Position numbers and translations under genes: made by a program
Assembly (NCBI GenBank): GCA_013361525.1
Contig: JABFXY010000074.1
Location: forward strand, 1 to 64,000
DNA length: 64,000 nucleotides
Direction: 5' to 3'
Source: Polyangiaceae bacterium
GTDB lineage: Bacteria > Myxococcota_A > Polyangia > Polyangiales > Polyangiaceae
Shown here: positions 51,101 through 59,293 of the stretch, piece by piece
How the letters are laid out: each line of letters starts with the position of its first letter
Position numbering within the stretch: position 1 is the first letter of the stretch
Notes under the pieces: generated by a model
What the model was told of the DNA's origin: nothing
Seen by the model: the letters and a program-made list of their open reading frames with translations, nothing else
Database searches by the model: none

Positions 51101-52000
51101 ATGCAGAAAGAACCCGAAGCTCTACGCGAAGATCTCGAAGGCGCTCGGCGCCGGTTCGACGCCGCCTGCGAAGCGCTGCGCGCCGACCTGCACCGCTTTT
51201 GCACACGCATGCTCGGTAACCCCTGCGACGGAGAAGACGTCCTGCAGGACGTGCTGGTGCTCGCGTTCTACCGCTACGCGGAGCTGCGCGACGGTGCCGC
51301 GTTTCGGCCATGGATCTTCCGAATTGCGCAAAACAAGTGCATCGACTTCCTCCGCGGCCGGCGCCACTACGAGGCGCTCGAAGAGGAGCCGATCGAGGAC
51401 GACGAGCGCACCGCCGAAGAAGCGCTCGATCACAAACACCGCGCCGAGCGTGCGCTCACCGGCATCGTGGTCGATCTGCCGCCCAAAGAGCGGGCCTGCC
51501 TCATCCTGAAGGACGTGCTCGATTGGACGCTGGAAGAGACGGCCGAGGCGATGGGCTCCACGGTCGGCGCCGTCAAAGCGGCGCTCCACCGCGGCCGCGG
51601 CAAGCTCGACGCATCCAACCCCGCCGCGACGACACGCCCCTTGCCCGCGGCAGAGCGAGCCGTCATCGAGCGCTACCTCGAAGCGTTCAATCGTCGTGAT
51701 TGGGACGCCGTCACGAAGATGCTCGCCGACGAAGCGCGCCTGCACGTCGTCCACCGCGTCGAGACGCCGTTCAAAGATGCTTGCTACTTCATCAATTACG
51801 GCAAGCTCACATGGCAGTGGAAGCTCGCGCTCGCGTACGTCGACGGCGTGGAGTGCGTCGTTCACTACAAGAACATCGACGGCACCTGGACGCCACACGC
51901 GGTCATCCAACTGGAGGTGGAGGACGACCGCGTCAGCCTGGTGCGCGACTTCGTTCACGTCGACTACTTGCTCGACGCGAGCTCCGTCGTACGTGCCTAG
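51101..52000 (+). CDS. ECF sigma factor with C-terminal SnoaL-like domain
   Basis: 299 residues. Region 2 has FCTRMLGNPCDGEDVLQDVLVLAFY and FRPWIFRIAQNKCIDFLRGR; region 4 has LPPKERACLILKDVLDWTLEETAEAMGSTVGAVKAALHRGRGKL; then an NTF2/SnoaL-like domain (ERYLEAFNRRDWDAVTKMLADEA). Such fused domains are thought to replace a separate anti-sigma factor. GGGAG lies seven bases before the ATG at 51101. Its last four bases overlap the end of the OPT transporter gene on the minus strand. Divergent from the glutathione transferase. Confidence 0.9.
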   Translation: MQKEPEALREDLEGARRRFDAACEALRADLHRFCTRMLGNPCDGEDVLQDVLVLAFYRYAELRDGAAFRPWIFRIAQNKCIDFLRGRRHYEALEEEPIEDDERTAEEALDHKHRAERALTGIVVDLPPKERACLILKDVLDWTLEETAEAMGSTVGAVKAALHRGRGKLDASNPAATTRPLPAAERAVIERYLEAFNRRDWDAVTKMLADEARLHVVHRVETPFKDACYFINYGKLTWQWKLALAYVDGVECVVHYKNIDGTWTPHAVIQLEVEDDRVSLVRDFVHVDYLLDASSVVRA

Positions 52001-53967
52001 AGCAAGAACACCTTCACCAGGATATCCGCGATGCCGATGATGGCGGCGCCGGCAATCAGGCCGGCGCAGATCGGCTCGTGCCCGCCAATCCAGCGTTTGT
52101 GCCCCATCGTCTCCTTCTTCTCGCCGTACTTCTTGTGCATCCACCAGAAGAAGGCCGCGCCGGCGAACATGGCAATGGTCGAGTCGGGCGGTAGGACGAC
52201 ACCGAGACCAATCGCGAGCGGGCTGAGCGGAAAGCGACCGCGCGTGCGAATGCGCAATACCTCCATGACGAGGCCGGCGATGGCCGCCACCACCATCGAA
52301 ATGATGATCGAGCGCGTGAGCAGCTTGCCGGTACCGCCGCCGAAGATGGCCGTCACGAGATCCGAAACGCCCTTCCATTGGATGGCGGACGGAAACCCGA
52401 ATTGCCCTCCTTCGGGCGCCATCACTGCTTGCACGTTCTTTCCGGGCTCGTAGTCCGAAAGGAATAGGAGGTAGTACAGCGGAGTCGAGGCGATGGCGCC
52501 GGCGACGATCCCGATGACGTGGCCGACGGCCTGCTGGCGCGGCTTCGCCCCGAGCATGTATCCCGGCTTGATATCCATCAGCAGGTTGCTCGAATTGCTC
52601 GCGACCTCGACGCACATGACGCCGGTCATCAGGTTGGTCGGCGGATGTTTCGGGTCGAACGCACCGAACAAGAATTGCGGGATCTTGCTGAGCGAGCTCG
52701 ACGGCGTGATGCCGGTGAGCGCCGTGCTGCTCGCCGCGATCAGCGCGAGGACTATGATCAGCGGAAGCGCGGAGAGGCCGAACGCCCAGCTCACGCCGAA
52801 CCACGCGTGCGCCATCCACGCGCCGATGACCCCGAGGATGGGGACGCCGATGAACGAGATCTTCACCGGTAGCTCGATGTGGCCGAGGACGTCCTTCTTG
52901 TCGGTGCGCTTCCTTCCGAAGCCGCGAAACGCCTCGACGAAGATTTCGGGTTTGCTGAAGAGGCCCACGATCGACGCGACGACCATGATCACGATTCCCC
53001 ACCAGAGCGCCCAGGTGTTGAGGACATGGACGCGCGAGAACGTGCCGTCCGCCTTCGGCGCGATCTCACCAATCGAGATCATCGAGGGGACAATGACGAC
53101 GAAGTTGAGGAGCATGCCGACGAGCAGGCTTCCCGCGACACGAATCCCCATCAGCCCTCCCGCCCCGAACATCGCGAGGTCGAGCGAGATCGTGAGGCCG
53201 AGCGACGGAAGCGGCACGCCCGCGAGCTTCGGCATCGGGACCCAGCCCTTGTCGACCATCCAGTAGTAGACGGCGTCGACGTTGTGCGGCAGGTGCCAGA
53301 ACGATTTGAAGCCCATCCACTTCTGTTGGACGAGCTTCATGATGTTCTCGCCGGAGATCACACCGATGAAGCCGGCGAGCGCCGCCGCCTTGGCGAGGAT
53401 CTTCGCCTTGTACATGCCCGAGCTGCCTTCGCCCGAGGTGTAGAGCGCATCGAGCACGACACCGCACGCAGCGCCCTCGGGGAACGGCTGTTGCTCGTCA
53501 TTGATGAAGCGTCGCTTCATCGGAAACGCGACGAGCACCCCGAGCAGCGACAGCGTCATGTTGAACAACATCATCTGCCACCACGGGATGAGCGCATTCT
53601 CGATCCACATGTATGCGGCGATGCCGGAGACGAGCGGAGTCGTCATGTAGCCGGCCGCGGTCGCCACACTCTGCGATGCGTTGTTCTCGAGGATCGTCAT
53701 GTCTCGCACGCCCGCGCGCGACATCAGCCGAAACGCGGCGTACGCGAGAATGACGCTCGTCAGCCCGACGCCGAGCGTCCAGCCGGTCTTCGCGCCGATG
53801 TAGAGGTTCGTGGCCGACAACACGCCGCCGAGAAAGAAGCCGGTCGCTGCCGAGCGGATCGTCAGCTGCGGCATGTTTCCGCGGTAGACCTTCTCCAGCC
53901 ACCACGCGTCCTTTTGCGCGGGGGTCCAATCGCGGATCTCTTTCGGGCTCAGATGCTCGATCGCCAT
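51997..53967 (-). CDS. OPT-family oligopeptide transporter
   Basis: 656-residue integral membrane protein with about 14 predicted membrane helices. The family signatures NASQSVATAAGYM near 92-104 and TGFFLGGVLSATNLYIGAKTGWT near 42-64 are clear, as is the GITPSSSLSKI segment near 420. OPT proteins import small peptides or metal-chelate complexes with protons. There is no nearby peptidase or siderophore gene, so the cargo cannot be told. The gene ends in a four-base overlap with the convergent sigma factor. The 161 bp upstream hold the divergent start of the membrane protein at 54129. Confidence 0.9.
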   Translation of the reverse strand: MAIEHLSPKEIRDWTPAQKDAWWLEKVYRGNMPQLTIRSAATGFFLGGVLSATNLYIGAKTGWTLGVGLTSVILAYAAFRLMSRAGVRDMTILENNASQSVATAAGYMTTPLVSGIAAYMWIENALIPWWQMMLFNMTLSLLGVLVAFPMKRRFINDEQQPFPEGAACGVVLDALYTSGEGSSGMYKAKILAKAAALAGFIGVISGENIMKLVQQKWMGFKSFWHLPHNVDAVYYWMVDKGWVPMPKLAGVPLPSLGLTISLDLAMFGAGGLMGIRVAGSLLVGMLLNFVVIVPSMISIGEIAPKADGTFSRVHVLNTWALWWGIVIMVVASIVGLFSKPEIFVEAFRGFGRKRTDKKDVLGHIELPVKISFIGVPILGVIGAWMAHAWFGVSWAFGLSALPLIIVLALIAASSTALTGITPSSSLSKIPQFLFGAFDPKHPPTNLMTGVMCVEVASNSSNLLMDIKPGYMLGAKPRQQAVGHVIGIVAGAIASTPLYYLLFLSDYEPGKNVQAVMAPEGGQFGFPSAIQWKGVSDLVTAIFGGGTGKLLTRSIIISMVVAAIAGLVMEVLRIRTRGRFPLSPLAIGLGVVLPPDSTIAMFAGAAFFWWMHKKYGEKKETMGHKRWIGGHEPICAGLIAGAAIIGIADILVKVFLL

Positions 53968-54128
53968 CGCGGCGGACTATGCCGCAAACGGCTGCGTGGA
54001 GCCTAGGACCTCGTTCAACAGAATCGGCACGCTCTGCATTCCCGTGTTTCGTAACGCGAGCCAAAGCTCACGCCGCGCAGTTGCCCGACATTGCCGATTC
54101 GTGATCGTCGTCTACCCTCAGCTGGGAC

Positions 54129-54770
54129 GTGCTCCCGCGAGATCTCAAAACATCTCTGTTCGCCGCCCAAATCGTCGCCTTCGGCACATTGCTGCGCAGC
54201 GTCGCGCTGGACCGCTGGTTCACCGTCGTCGCAGCGTCCTTGATGATCGTCGGTGCCATTGCCGCACAGCGCAATCGGACATGGGGCGTGATGCTCAGCT
54301 TCGCGATGGCGGTCACCTTCGCCGTGACCGCGTTCATCGGCATCGCCCCAATCTGGTTCCTCGCCGTTGCAGCAGTCGGCGCGATGCCATTCGTCCTCAC
54401 GCGCGATGCGCTCGTCCGGTTCGATCGAGGGGCAGCGAAGCTCCTCGCTGCCGGTGCCATCGGGATCGGCGCCACTGCGGCGGTCGCCTGGAAGGGCATA
54501 GCGTGGAGCGTCTTCACCACCTTTCCGATGTTGTTGCCGAGCAGGTACCCGCAGCATGGGTTGGCGGTCCTGGCGCTCTTCGTCGTTGGCCTCGTCGCCG
54601 GGGTCGCGCAGCGGCGACGCCTTCTCCGTGAGCAGGTGCGCGTTGGTGGCGCCACCGAGCGAGTCCGCATCGATGCCGTCAACAGCTCCTACGCCGCTGC
54701 GGAGCTCGAGGCTGAAGCCGACCGAGAAGCGGCGGACGCGATGCACGTGAAGCGCGCGCGCTCGAGCTAG
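54129..54770 (+). CDS. Hypothetical inner-membrane protein
   Basis: 213 residues with a GTG start. Five or six hydrophobic segments are visible (about 10-25, 30-45, 53-70, 72-88, 105-122, 145-160), then a polar, acidic C-terminal tail (ERVRIDAVNSSYAAAELEAEADREAADAMH). No family recognised. It may be a small transporter or envelope scaffold. It is divergent from the OPT gene across 161 bp; no operator pattern is obvious. The metallo-beta-lactamase-fold gene lies 75 bp downstream on the same strand. Confidence 0.65.
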   Translation: MLPRDLKTSLFAAQIVAFGTLLRSVALDRWFTVVAASLMIVGAIAAQRNRTWGVMLSFAMAVTFAVTAFIGIAPIWFLAVAAVGAMPFVLTRDALVRFDRGAAKLLAAGAIGIGATAAVAWKGIAWSVFTTFPMLLPSRYPQHGLAVLALFVVGLVAGVAQRRRLLREQVRVGGATERVRIDAVNSSYAAAELEAEADREAADAMHVKRARSS

Positions 54771-54845
54771 TCCGCCCGAAGGGTGCAACGGGGACGGCCC
54801 TAGCGCGGCGCTCGCGCATGGACGTCGTCGCGATTCATCGGCAGG

Positions 54846-55769
54846 ATGCCGCCGATGACGAGCCAGCGCATCACGATCGACTGCGACGTCCTGCCGAGGT
54901 TCACCGCGGCGTATCTGCGGATCGAAGGCGACGAATGCGCGTTCGTCGAGGCGCATACCGCACACGCGCTTCCCAAGCTACTCGGTACGCTGACGGCCAA
55001 CGGTCGCCGTGCGGAAGACGTGCGCTGGATCGTGGTCACGCACGCTCATCTCGATCACGCGGCAGGCGCAGGTGCGCTGCTGGCTGCTTGCCCGAATGCG
55101 ACGTTGCTCGCGCACCCGCGGGCCGCGTCGAACCTGATCGATCCCGCGAAGCTCGTCGCCAGCGCGACGCGTGTTTACGGCGAGGCGAAGTTTGCCGAGC
55201 TCTACGGCACGATGGTGCCCGCACCGGAGCACCGAGTGCGCGCCCTCGATCATGGCGAGACCTTCGAGCTCGGCAGCGCCACGTTTCGCGTGCACCACAC
55301 GGCAGGGCACGCAAAGCACCATTTCGTGGTCGAAGATGCTGCGCTCTCCACCGTGTACACGGGTGATGCGTTCGGGCTCGTTTATCCGGATCTCCAGCAG
55401 CGCGGCCGCTTCGCCATTGCATCGACGAGCCCCATCGATTTCGACGCAGACGAAGCGCGGCGCTCGCTCGACCTCATCGTCGGTCTCGGTATGAAACACG
55501 CGTGCCTCACGCATTTCGGCGCTATCGATGACCTCGTCGAGGTGGCTGCACAAGTGCGACGTTGGGTCGATCGCTCCGAGGTTTGGATGAACGAGTGCCT
55601 CGCGACCGACGCGCCGTTCGAGACCCAATCGGCGCGCGTGCGACGGCAAATTCTCGACGTCCTCGCGGGGTTTTCGCTATCGACCGCGGACCTGCAGCTC
55701 CTCGCCGTCGACATCGATCTCAACGCGCAAGGCATCGCCGTCGCGGCCGACCGACGGCGCAAGGCCTAA
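54846..55769 (+). CDS. Metallo-beta-lactamase-fold hydrolase
   Basis: 307 residues. The metal-binding motif HAHLDH is at 66-71, with later His in TAGHAKHH and Asp in YTGDAFG, so two zinc sites are likely complete. The pattern fits the MBL-fold hydrolases that act on lactones, thioesters or phosphodiesters. The C-terminal quarter (about 205-307) is specific to this subgroup (MKHACLTHFGAIDD). The nearby ATG at 54855 is an alternative start. It ends 16 bp from the convergent enol-lactonase gene. Substrate not assignable. Confidence 0.87.
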   Translation: MPPMTSQRITIDCDVLPRFTAAYLRIEGDECAFVEAHTAHALPKLLGTLTANGRRAEDVRWIVVTHAHLDHAAGAGALLAACPNATLLAHPRAASNLIDPAKLVASATRVYGEAKFAELYGTMVPAPEHRVRALDHGETFELGSATFRVHHTAGHAKHHFVVEDAALSTVYTGDAFGLVYPDLQQRGRFAIASTSPIDFDADEARRSLDLIVGLGMKHACLTHFGAIDDLVEVAAQVRRWVDRSEVWMNECLATDAPFETQSARVRRQILDVLAGFSLSTADLQLLAVDIDLNAQGIAVAADRRRKA

Positions 55770-55785
55770 ACGCGGATAGCTATTT

Positions 55786-56724
55786 TCATCCTGAACGGGC
55801 CGCGAGAAACGTGAGCACCGCTTCGAGGAACGCGGGACGACATTCGACGTTCGACATGTGGACCGCGAGGAGAGAGACGAGCTTGGCGCCCCGTATCGAA
55901 GCTGCAATCCGCTCACCGTGGCTCGGAAGCGTCACCTGATCGCGCTCCCCGACGATGACAAGTGTCGGCGCGGTGATGAGGGTGATCGTCCTGCGCATGT
56001 CTCCGTCGCGAACCGCGGCGAAGGAGCCGGCGAGACCTTGCGGGCTCATGGCGAGGAGCGTCGCGCGAAACGGCGCCACGATTGCATCGTCGCGCTCGAG
56101 CATGTCCGGGGGGAACCAATTCTTCAGAAAGGTGGCGGCCGTGTCCGACATGTCTTTCGCGCCTAGCACGGAGTTGATTCGCTCGTCCCACGGCGGGCTG
56201 GGGCCGAGATAGGACGACGTATTGGCGAGGACGAGGCGGTCGATCCGCTCCGGCGCGTGGACCGCCATCCATTGGCCAATGAAGCCGCCGAACGACAGCC
56301 CCAAGAAGTGGGCGCGTTCGATCTTCAATGCGTCCATCAGCTCGATCACGTCGCGGCCCATGCGATCGAATGAATACGCACCGGGGGGCGCGTCCGAGCC
56401 GCCGTGGCCGCGCGTGTCGTATCGAAGGACCCGATGAGACTCGGCGAGCGCCGCGATCTCTCCGTCCCACATGTGCATCGTTGTCCCAATCGAGTTGGAG
56501 AGGACCAGCACGGGGCGGTCCTCGGGACCGTCCAGCCGATAGGCAATGCGGTAACCGTCGCCTGTCGTGAAGGTGGATGCGTGAGCGGTCATGGTCGACT
56601 TTTCTCCCTGTCCTTGTCGCGCTCCCGATGCTGCGCGCGGGGTCGCGCAGGCCGAGAGCGCCAATGCCGTGTAAGAGCCCAGAGCGCGCAGAATCGCGCG
56701 CCGGTTCAACGTCACGTGGTTCAC
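55786..56724 (-). CDS. Alpha/beta hydrolase, 3-oxoadipate enol-lactonase-like, with possible Tat lipoprotein signal
   Basis: 312 residues. From about residue 45 it matches PcaD-type enol-lactonases: nucleophile Ser in GLSFGGFIG, Asp in VGERDQV and His in LLAVHMSNVE. Before that lies a 44-residue extension with NRRAILRAL, a hydrophobic stretch and LSAC, which reads like a Tat lipoprotein signal. Alternatively the true start is the ATG at 56592 (MTAHAS), with AGGGAG upstream, giving a 268-residue cytosolic enzyme of normal family length. The divergent LysR regulator fits control of an aromatic-ring degradation step, but no other pathway genes are nearby. Confidence 0.82.
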   Translation of the reverse strand: MNHVTLNRRAILRALGSYTALALSACATPRAASGARQGQGEKSTMTAHASTFTTGDGYRIAYRLDGPEDRPVLVLSNSIGTTMHMWDGEIAALAESHRVLRYDTRGHGGSDAPPGAYSFDRMGRDVIELMDALKIERAHFLGLSFGGFIGQWMAVHAPERIDRLVLANTSSYLGPSPPWDERINSVLGAKDMSDTAATFLKNWFPPDMLERDDAIVAPFRATLLAMSPQGLAGSFAAVRDGDMRRTITLITAPTLVIVGERDQVTLPSHGERIAASIRGAKLVSLLAVHMSNVECRPAFLEAVLTFLAARSG

Positions 56725-56781
56725 ACGGGAGAATCTGCGTTTCGGTGTGACATTCGTCGAACGCGTTGTTCTTCGCCGTGA

Positions 56782-56798
56782 GTTAAGCCATGGTTAAG
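56782..56798. promoter_or_regulatory. Direct repeat GTTAAG with 11-bp period before LysR gene
   Basis: GTTAAG occurs at 56782-56787 and again at 56793-56798, one helical turn apart, within the 76-bp enol-lactonase/LysR promoter region and just two bases before the LysR start. An overlapping weaker inverted element runs from 56783 to 56797. LysR proteins bind T-N11-A inverted sites; the direct repeat is not the standard form. Role is a guess. Confidence 0.35.
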
Positions 56799-56800
56799 TC

Positions 56801-57736
56801 ATGCCGAGCCCGGCCGACACGCGGCACCTGTCGCTCCTGGTTGCGATCGAAGACCACGGCGGCCTCGTCGCCGCCGCGAAGCAGCTGCACCTGACTCCGT
56901 CAGCGCTCAGCCAACAGCTTCGGGCGCTCGAAGAGCGCCTGGGCGGCACGCTCTTTCGGCGCGAGTGGCGCCGACTGGTCCCCACCGAAGCAGGCCGGCG
57001 CATGATCATCGGTGCGCGCACGGTGCTCGACGAGCTCGCGCGCGTCGAAGCGGAGACGCGTCAGCTCCTTGCGGGGGCGCGCGCGGTCATCAGGGTCACC
57101 GTCGTCTGCCATCAGTCGTACAAGTGGCTCTCCGACGTGCTCGAGATCTTCGCCGCCGAGCGGCCCGACGTGGAGGTGACCGTCGTGGCGGAGGCGGCAG
57201 ACGCGCCGGCCGAATGGCTAGCAAGACGCAAGGTGGACGTCGCGCTCGTGTCCGACGATATGGCGCGCCACCCTCAGCTCCGCGTCGATCCCCTCTTTCG
57301 TGACGAGCTCGTCGCCGTGGTGGGGCGCCGACATCCATGGTTCGGCGAGCGACGCATCGGCGCCGCGGCGTTCGCTGGAGAGCATGTCATCGCCGACACC
57401 GGAACGCTGCGCCCCGCCGGCCCATTCGGCCGCGCGATGCTCGAGGCCGGCGTCGCGCCGCGCAAGGTCACGCTCGTTCCAATGGCTGGGAGCGTTTCGA
57501 TCGATATGACCCGCGCGAATCTCGGCGTCACGCTGCTACCGCGCTGGACCTTCGAATCGCTCCGCGATGCGCAGGTCGCCGCCGTGCGTATCGGCGGGCG
57601 CGGGTTGTGGCTGCGCTGGGCGCTGGCAACACGCGCCGAGGAACCGGAGCCCGCGCTCACCGCGTTCCTCGCCGCCGTTCGCCTGGGTCATCCACGCGCA
57701 CGGCGCTCAACCAAACTGCCGCTCGTGCGCGGCTAG
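56801..57736 (+). CDS. LysR-family transcriptional regulator
   Basis: 311 residues. The N-terminal winged helix has LSLLVAIEDHGGLVAAAKQLHLTPSALSQQLRALEERLGG, followed by the LysR substrate-binding domain starting near residue 95 (RVTVVCHQSYKWLSDVLEIFA). The divergent gene is an enol-lactonase; this pairing is classic for LysR control of aromatic catabolism, and the ligand may be a pathway intermediate. The last 30 bases overlap the convergent MBL-fold gene at 57707. It ends in a basic tail ARRSTKLPLVRG. Confidence 0.9.
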   Translation: MPSPADTRHLSLLVAIEDHGGLVAAAKQLHLTPSALSQQLRALEERLGGTLFRREWRRLVPTEAGRRMIIGARTVLDELARVEAETRQLLAGARAVIRVTVVCHQSYKWLSDVLEIFAAERPDVEVTVVAEAADAPAEWLARRKVDVALVSDDMARHPQLRVDPLFRDELVAVVGRRHPWFGERRIGAAAFAGEHVIADTGTLRPAGPFGRAMLEAGVAPRKVTLVPMAGSVSIDMTRANLGVTLLPRWTFESLRDAQVAAVRIGGRGLWLRWALATRAEEPEPALTAFLAAVRLGHPRARRSTKLPLVRG

Positions 57737-58486
57737 CTTTGGCTCGATGCTTCGGACCGCCGCCTCGATGCGTGCTTCGATCGAAGGCCCTTCGGCCCCG
57801 CGCAAAAGCACGCTGGTGTGCGCGGCGCACAAGTTCTCGAGCGAGCGTGAACGCTCGAGGAGCTCTTTGGTCCATTCACGAAAGCGCGCCGCAGCGCCCG
57901 CCTGTCGCTCGAGCACCTTCGCGAGCGAGGGGTGAAACGCTAGGAAGTCCTTCTTCCACCACCGTAGGACCGCGGGCATCTTCGCAAAGCAGAGTGTGTC
58001 GTCGACGTGCAGCGTCTTCGACGCTCGATGAAACGCGAGAACGGACGAAAAATGAAGATTCTCGTTCGTCGGAATGAAGTCGACACCACGCGGCACCGAC
58101 AGCTCCAGATCGTCGGCGAACATCTGCTGGACACTCGGGTCGTCGGTCGTTTCCGGTTGCCAGGCAAGCTCGGGGGCGAGCCGCCGATGTCGAGCCGTCC
58201 CGTAGAGCTTCACCTGCGGAAATAGCGCGTGGAGCTTGCGCGCGTAGACGGTGTGAAACGGGTGCAGATGCAAAACGGCGTCGATCGCCTCGCCACCGTT
58301 CGTCTGCCCTGCAATCCATTCGCGCGTCGGCTCGTCGATATTGCACGCGTCGAGCAGCAGGTATCGCCCGTTGCGGCGCTGCACGAGCGAAGCCTGTGTC
58401 CCCACATCGAGCACACCGCCGACCTTGAACGATCCGCGTATGTTCCAGAACCCGTCTCCGACAGGAACGATCTTGTTCGGCGCCAT
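57707..58486 (-). CDS. MBL-fold-like protein of unassigned function
   Basis: 259 residues resembling the metallo-beta-lactamase fold: the strand GTQASLVQRRNGRYLLLDA is followed by HLHPFHT near residues 73-79, in place of the usual HxHxDH, so His residues are kept but the Asp-His pair is not. Strands around SVPRGVDFIPTNENLHF near 130 and a later HVDD follow the fold pattern. A metal-dependent hydrolase with a divergent centre or a non-enzymatic relative are both possible. The start at 58486 agrees with the MAPNK homology start. It is 17 bp downstream of the lipoprotein gene on the same strand. Confidence 0.72.
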   Translation of the reverse strand: MAPNKIVPVGDGFWNIRGSFKVGGVLDVGTQASLVQRRNGRYLLLDACNIDEPTREWIAGQTNGGEAIDAVLHLHPFHTVYARKLHALFPQVKLYGTARHRRLAPELAWQPETTDDPSVQQMFADDLELSVPRGVDFIPTNENLHFSSVLAFHRASKTLHVDDTLCFAKMPAVLRWWKKDFLAFHPSLAKVLERQAGAAARFREWTKELLERSRSLENLCAAHTSVLLRGAEGPSIEARIEAAVRSIEPKLAAHERQFG

Positions 58487-58503
58487 CGCGCGGGAGCGTA
58501 TCG

Positions 58504-59157
58504 CTATTCGTAAGCGCGAAGCGACTTGCAGGTCGCGAGCGCAATCTCGGCCTTCGCAGCGGGCACGTCGTATTGGCACCAGATCGAATGGGTCTTGGTC
58601 TTGACGGCCGAGTAGATGCTGCGTTTGCCTTCCGACGTCTCGGTGTCGACGAAGTAGCCGCCGCCCGGCAACGCGCCCTGCCCAATGACCTTCGTGCCGG
58701 CCGACGGTGCGCTCGCCATCTTCTTGAGCTCGGCCACGCTATCCATCTTCTGCTTCGGAATGCTCGTCAGAAGAATCGTGTCCTCGTCCTTGTCATAAAA
58801 AGACTCGTCGACGTGGCCTTCGGCACCGCCCTCGTAGAGCTTGGGCTTGTAGCCCTCGGGCAGCTGGAGGCAATACTGCTGGTCGGCGAAGGCGCGCATC
58901 CCCTCGGGGCACGGCGAAGCGGCTGCTGAAGCGCTCGCTGACGCGGAGATGGATGGTTGCGACGTCGCCGAAGAAGCCGGCGCGGCGGACGCGACGGCGC
59001 TGGACACTGCTGTGGACGTGGCGGTCGACGTCCCCGGTGCCTTCACGGCTGCCGCCGACGCCGATGAGGATGCGACCGGCGCCGAGCCCTCGGAGCCGCA
59101 CGCAGCCGCACACACCACCATGCCCATTGCCAAGAAAGCCGAACGACGACGTGTCAT
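58504..59157 (-). CDS. Lipoprotein with Ala/Ser/Thr linker
   Basis: 217 residues. The signal peptide ends at CAAAC (Cys about 20), then a very long Ala/Ser/Thr linker to about 80. The mature domain carries PCPEGMRAFADQQYCLQLPEGYKPKLYEGG near 83-112 and ends WCQYDVPAAKAEIALATCKSLRAYE, with four Cys likely forming two disulfides. The PCPEGMRxxxxxxYCxxLPEGY motif recurs in myxobacterial secreted proteins, by recollection. It is upstream of and possibly co-transcribed with the MBL-fold gene (17-bp gap). No function assigned. Confidence 0.75.
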   Translation of the reverse strand: MTRRRSAFLAMGMVVCAAACGSEGSAPVASSSASAAAVKAPGTSTATSTAVSSAVASAAPASSATSQPSISASASASAAASPCPEGMRAFADQQYCLQLPEGYKPKLYEGGAEGHVDESFYDKDEDTILLTSIPKQKMDSVAELKKMASAPSAGTKVIGQGALPGGGYFVDTETSEGKRSIYSAVKTKTHSIWCQYDVPAAKAEIALATCKSLRAYE

Positions 59158-59293
59158 CTCTGGTTCCCTTCTAGAAAAGCTCGAGCCTCGAACCACTGCG
59201 AATATCAGGCCAGCGCGCGATCGATAAGAAGGATCCCGCGGCAGCGCTGGCGAGCGGTTGCTCCGATGTTGCATGCATCGATGCGCAGCGCGC

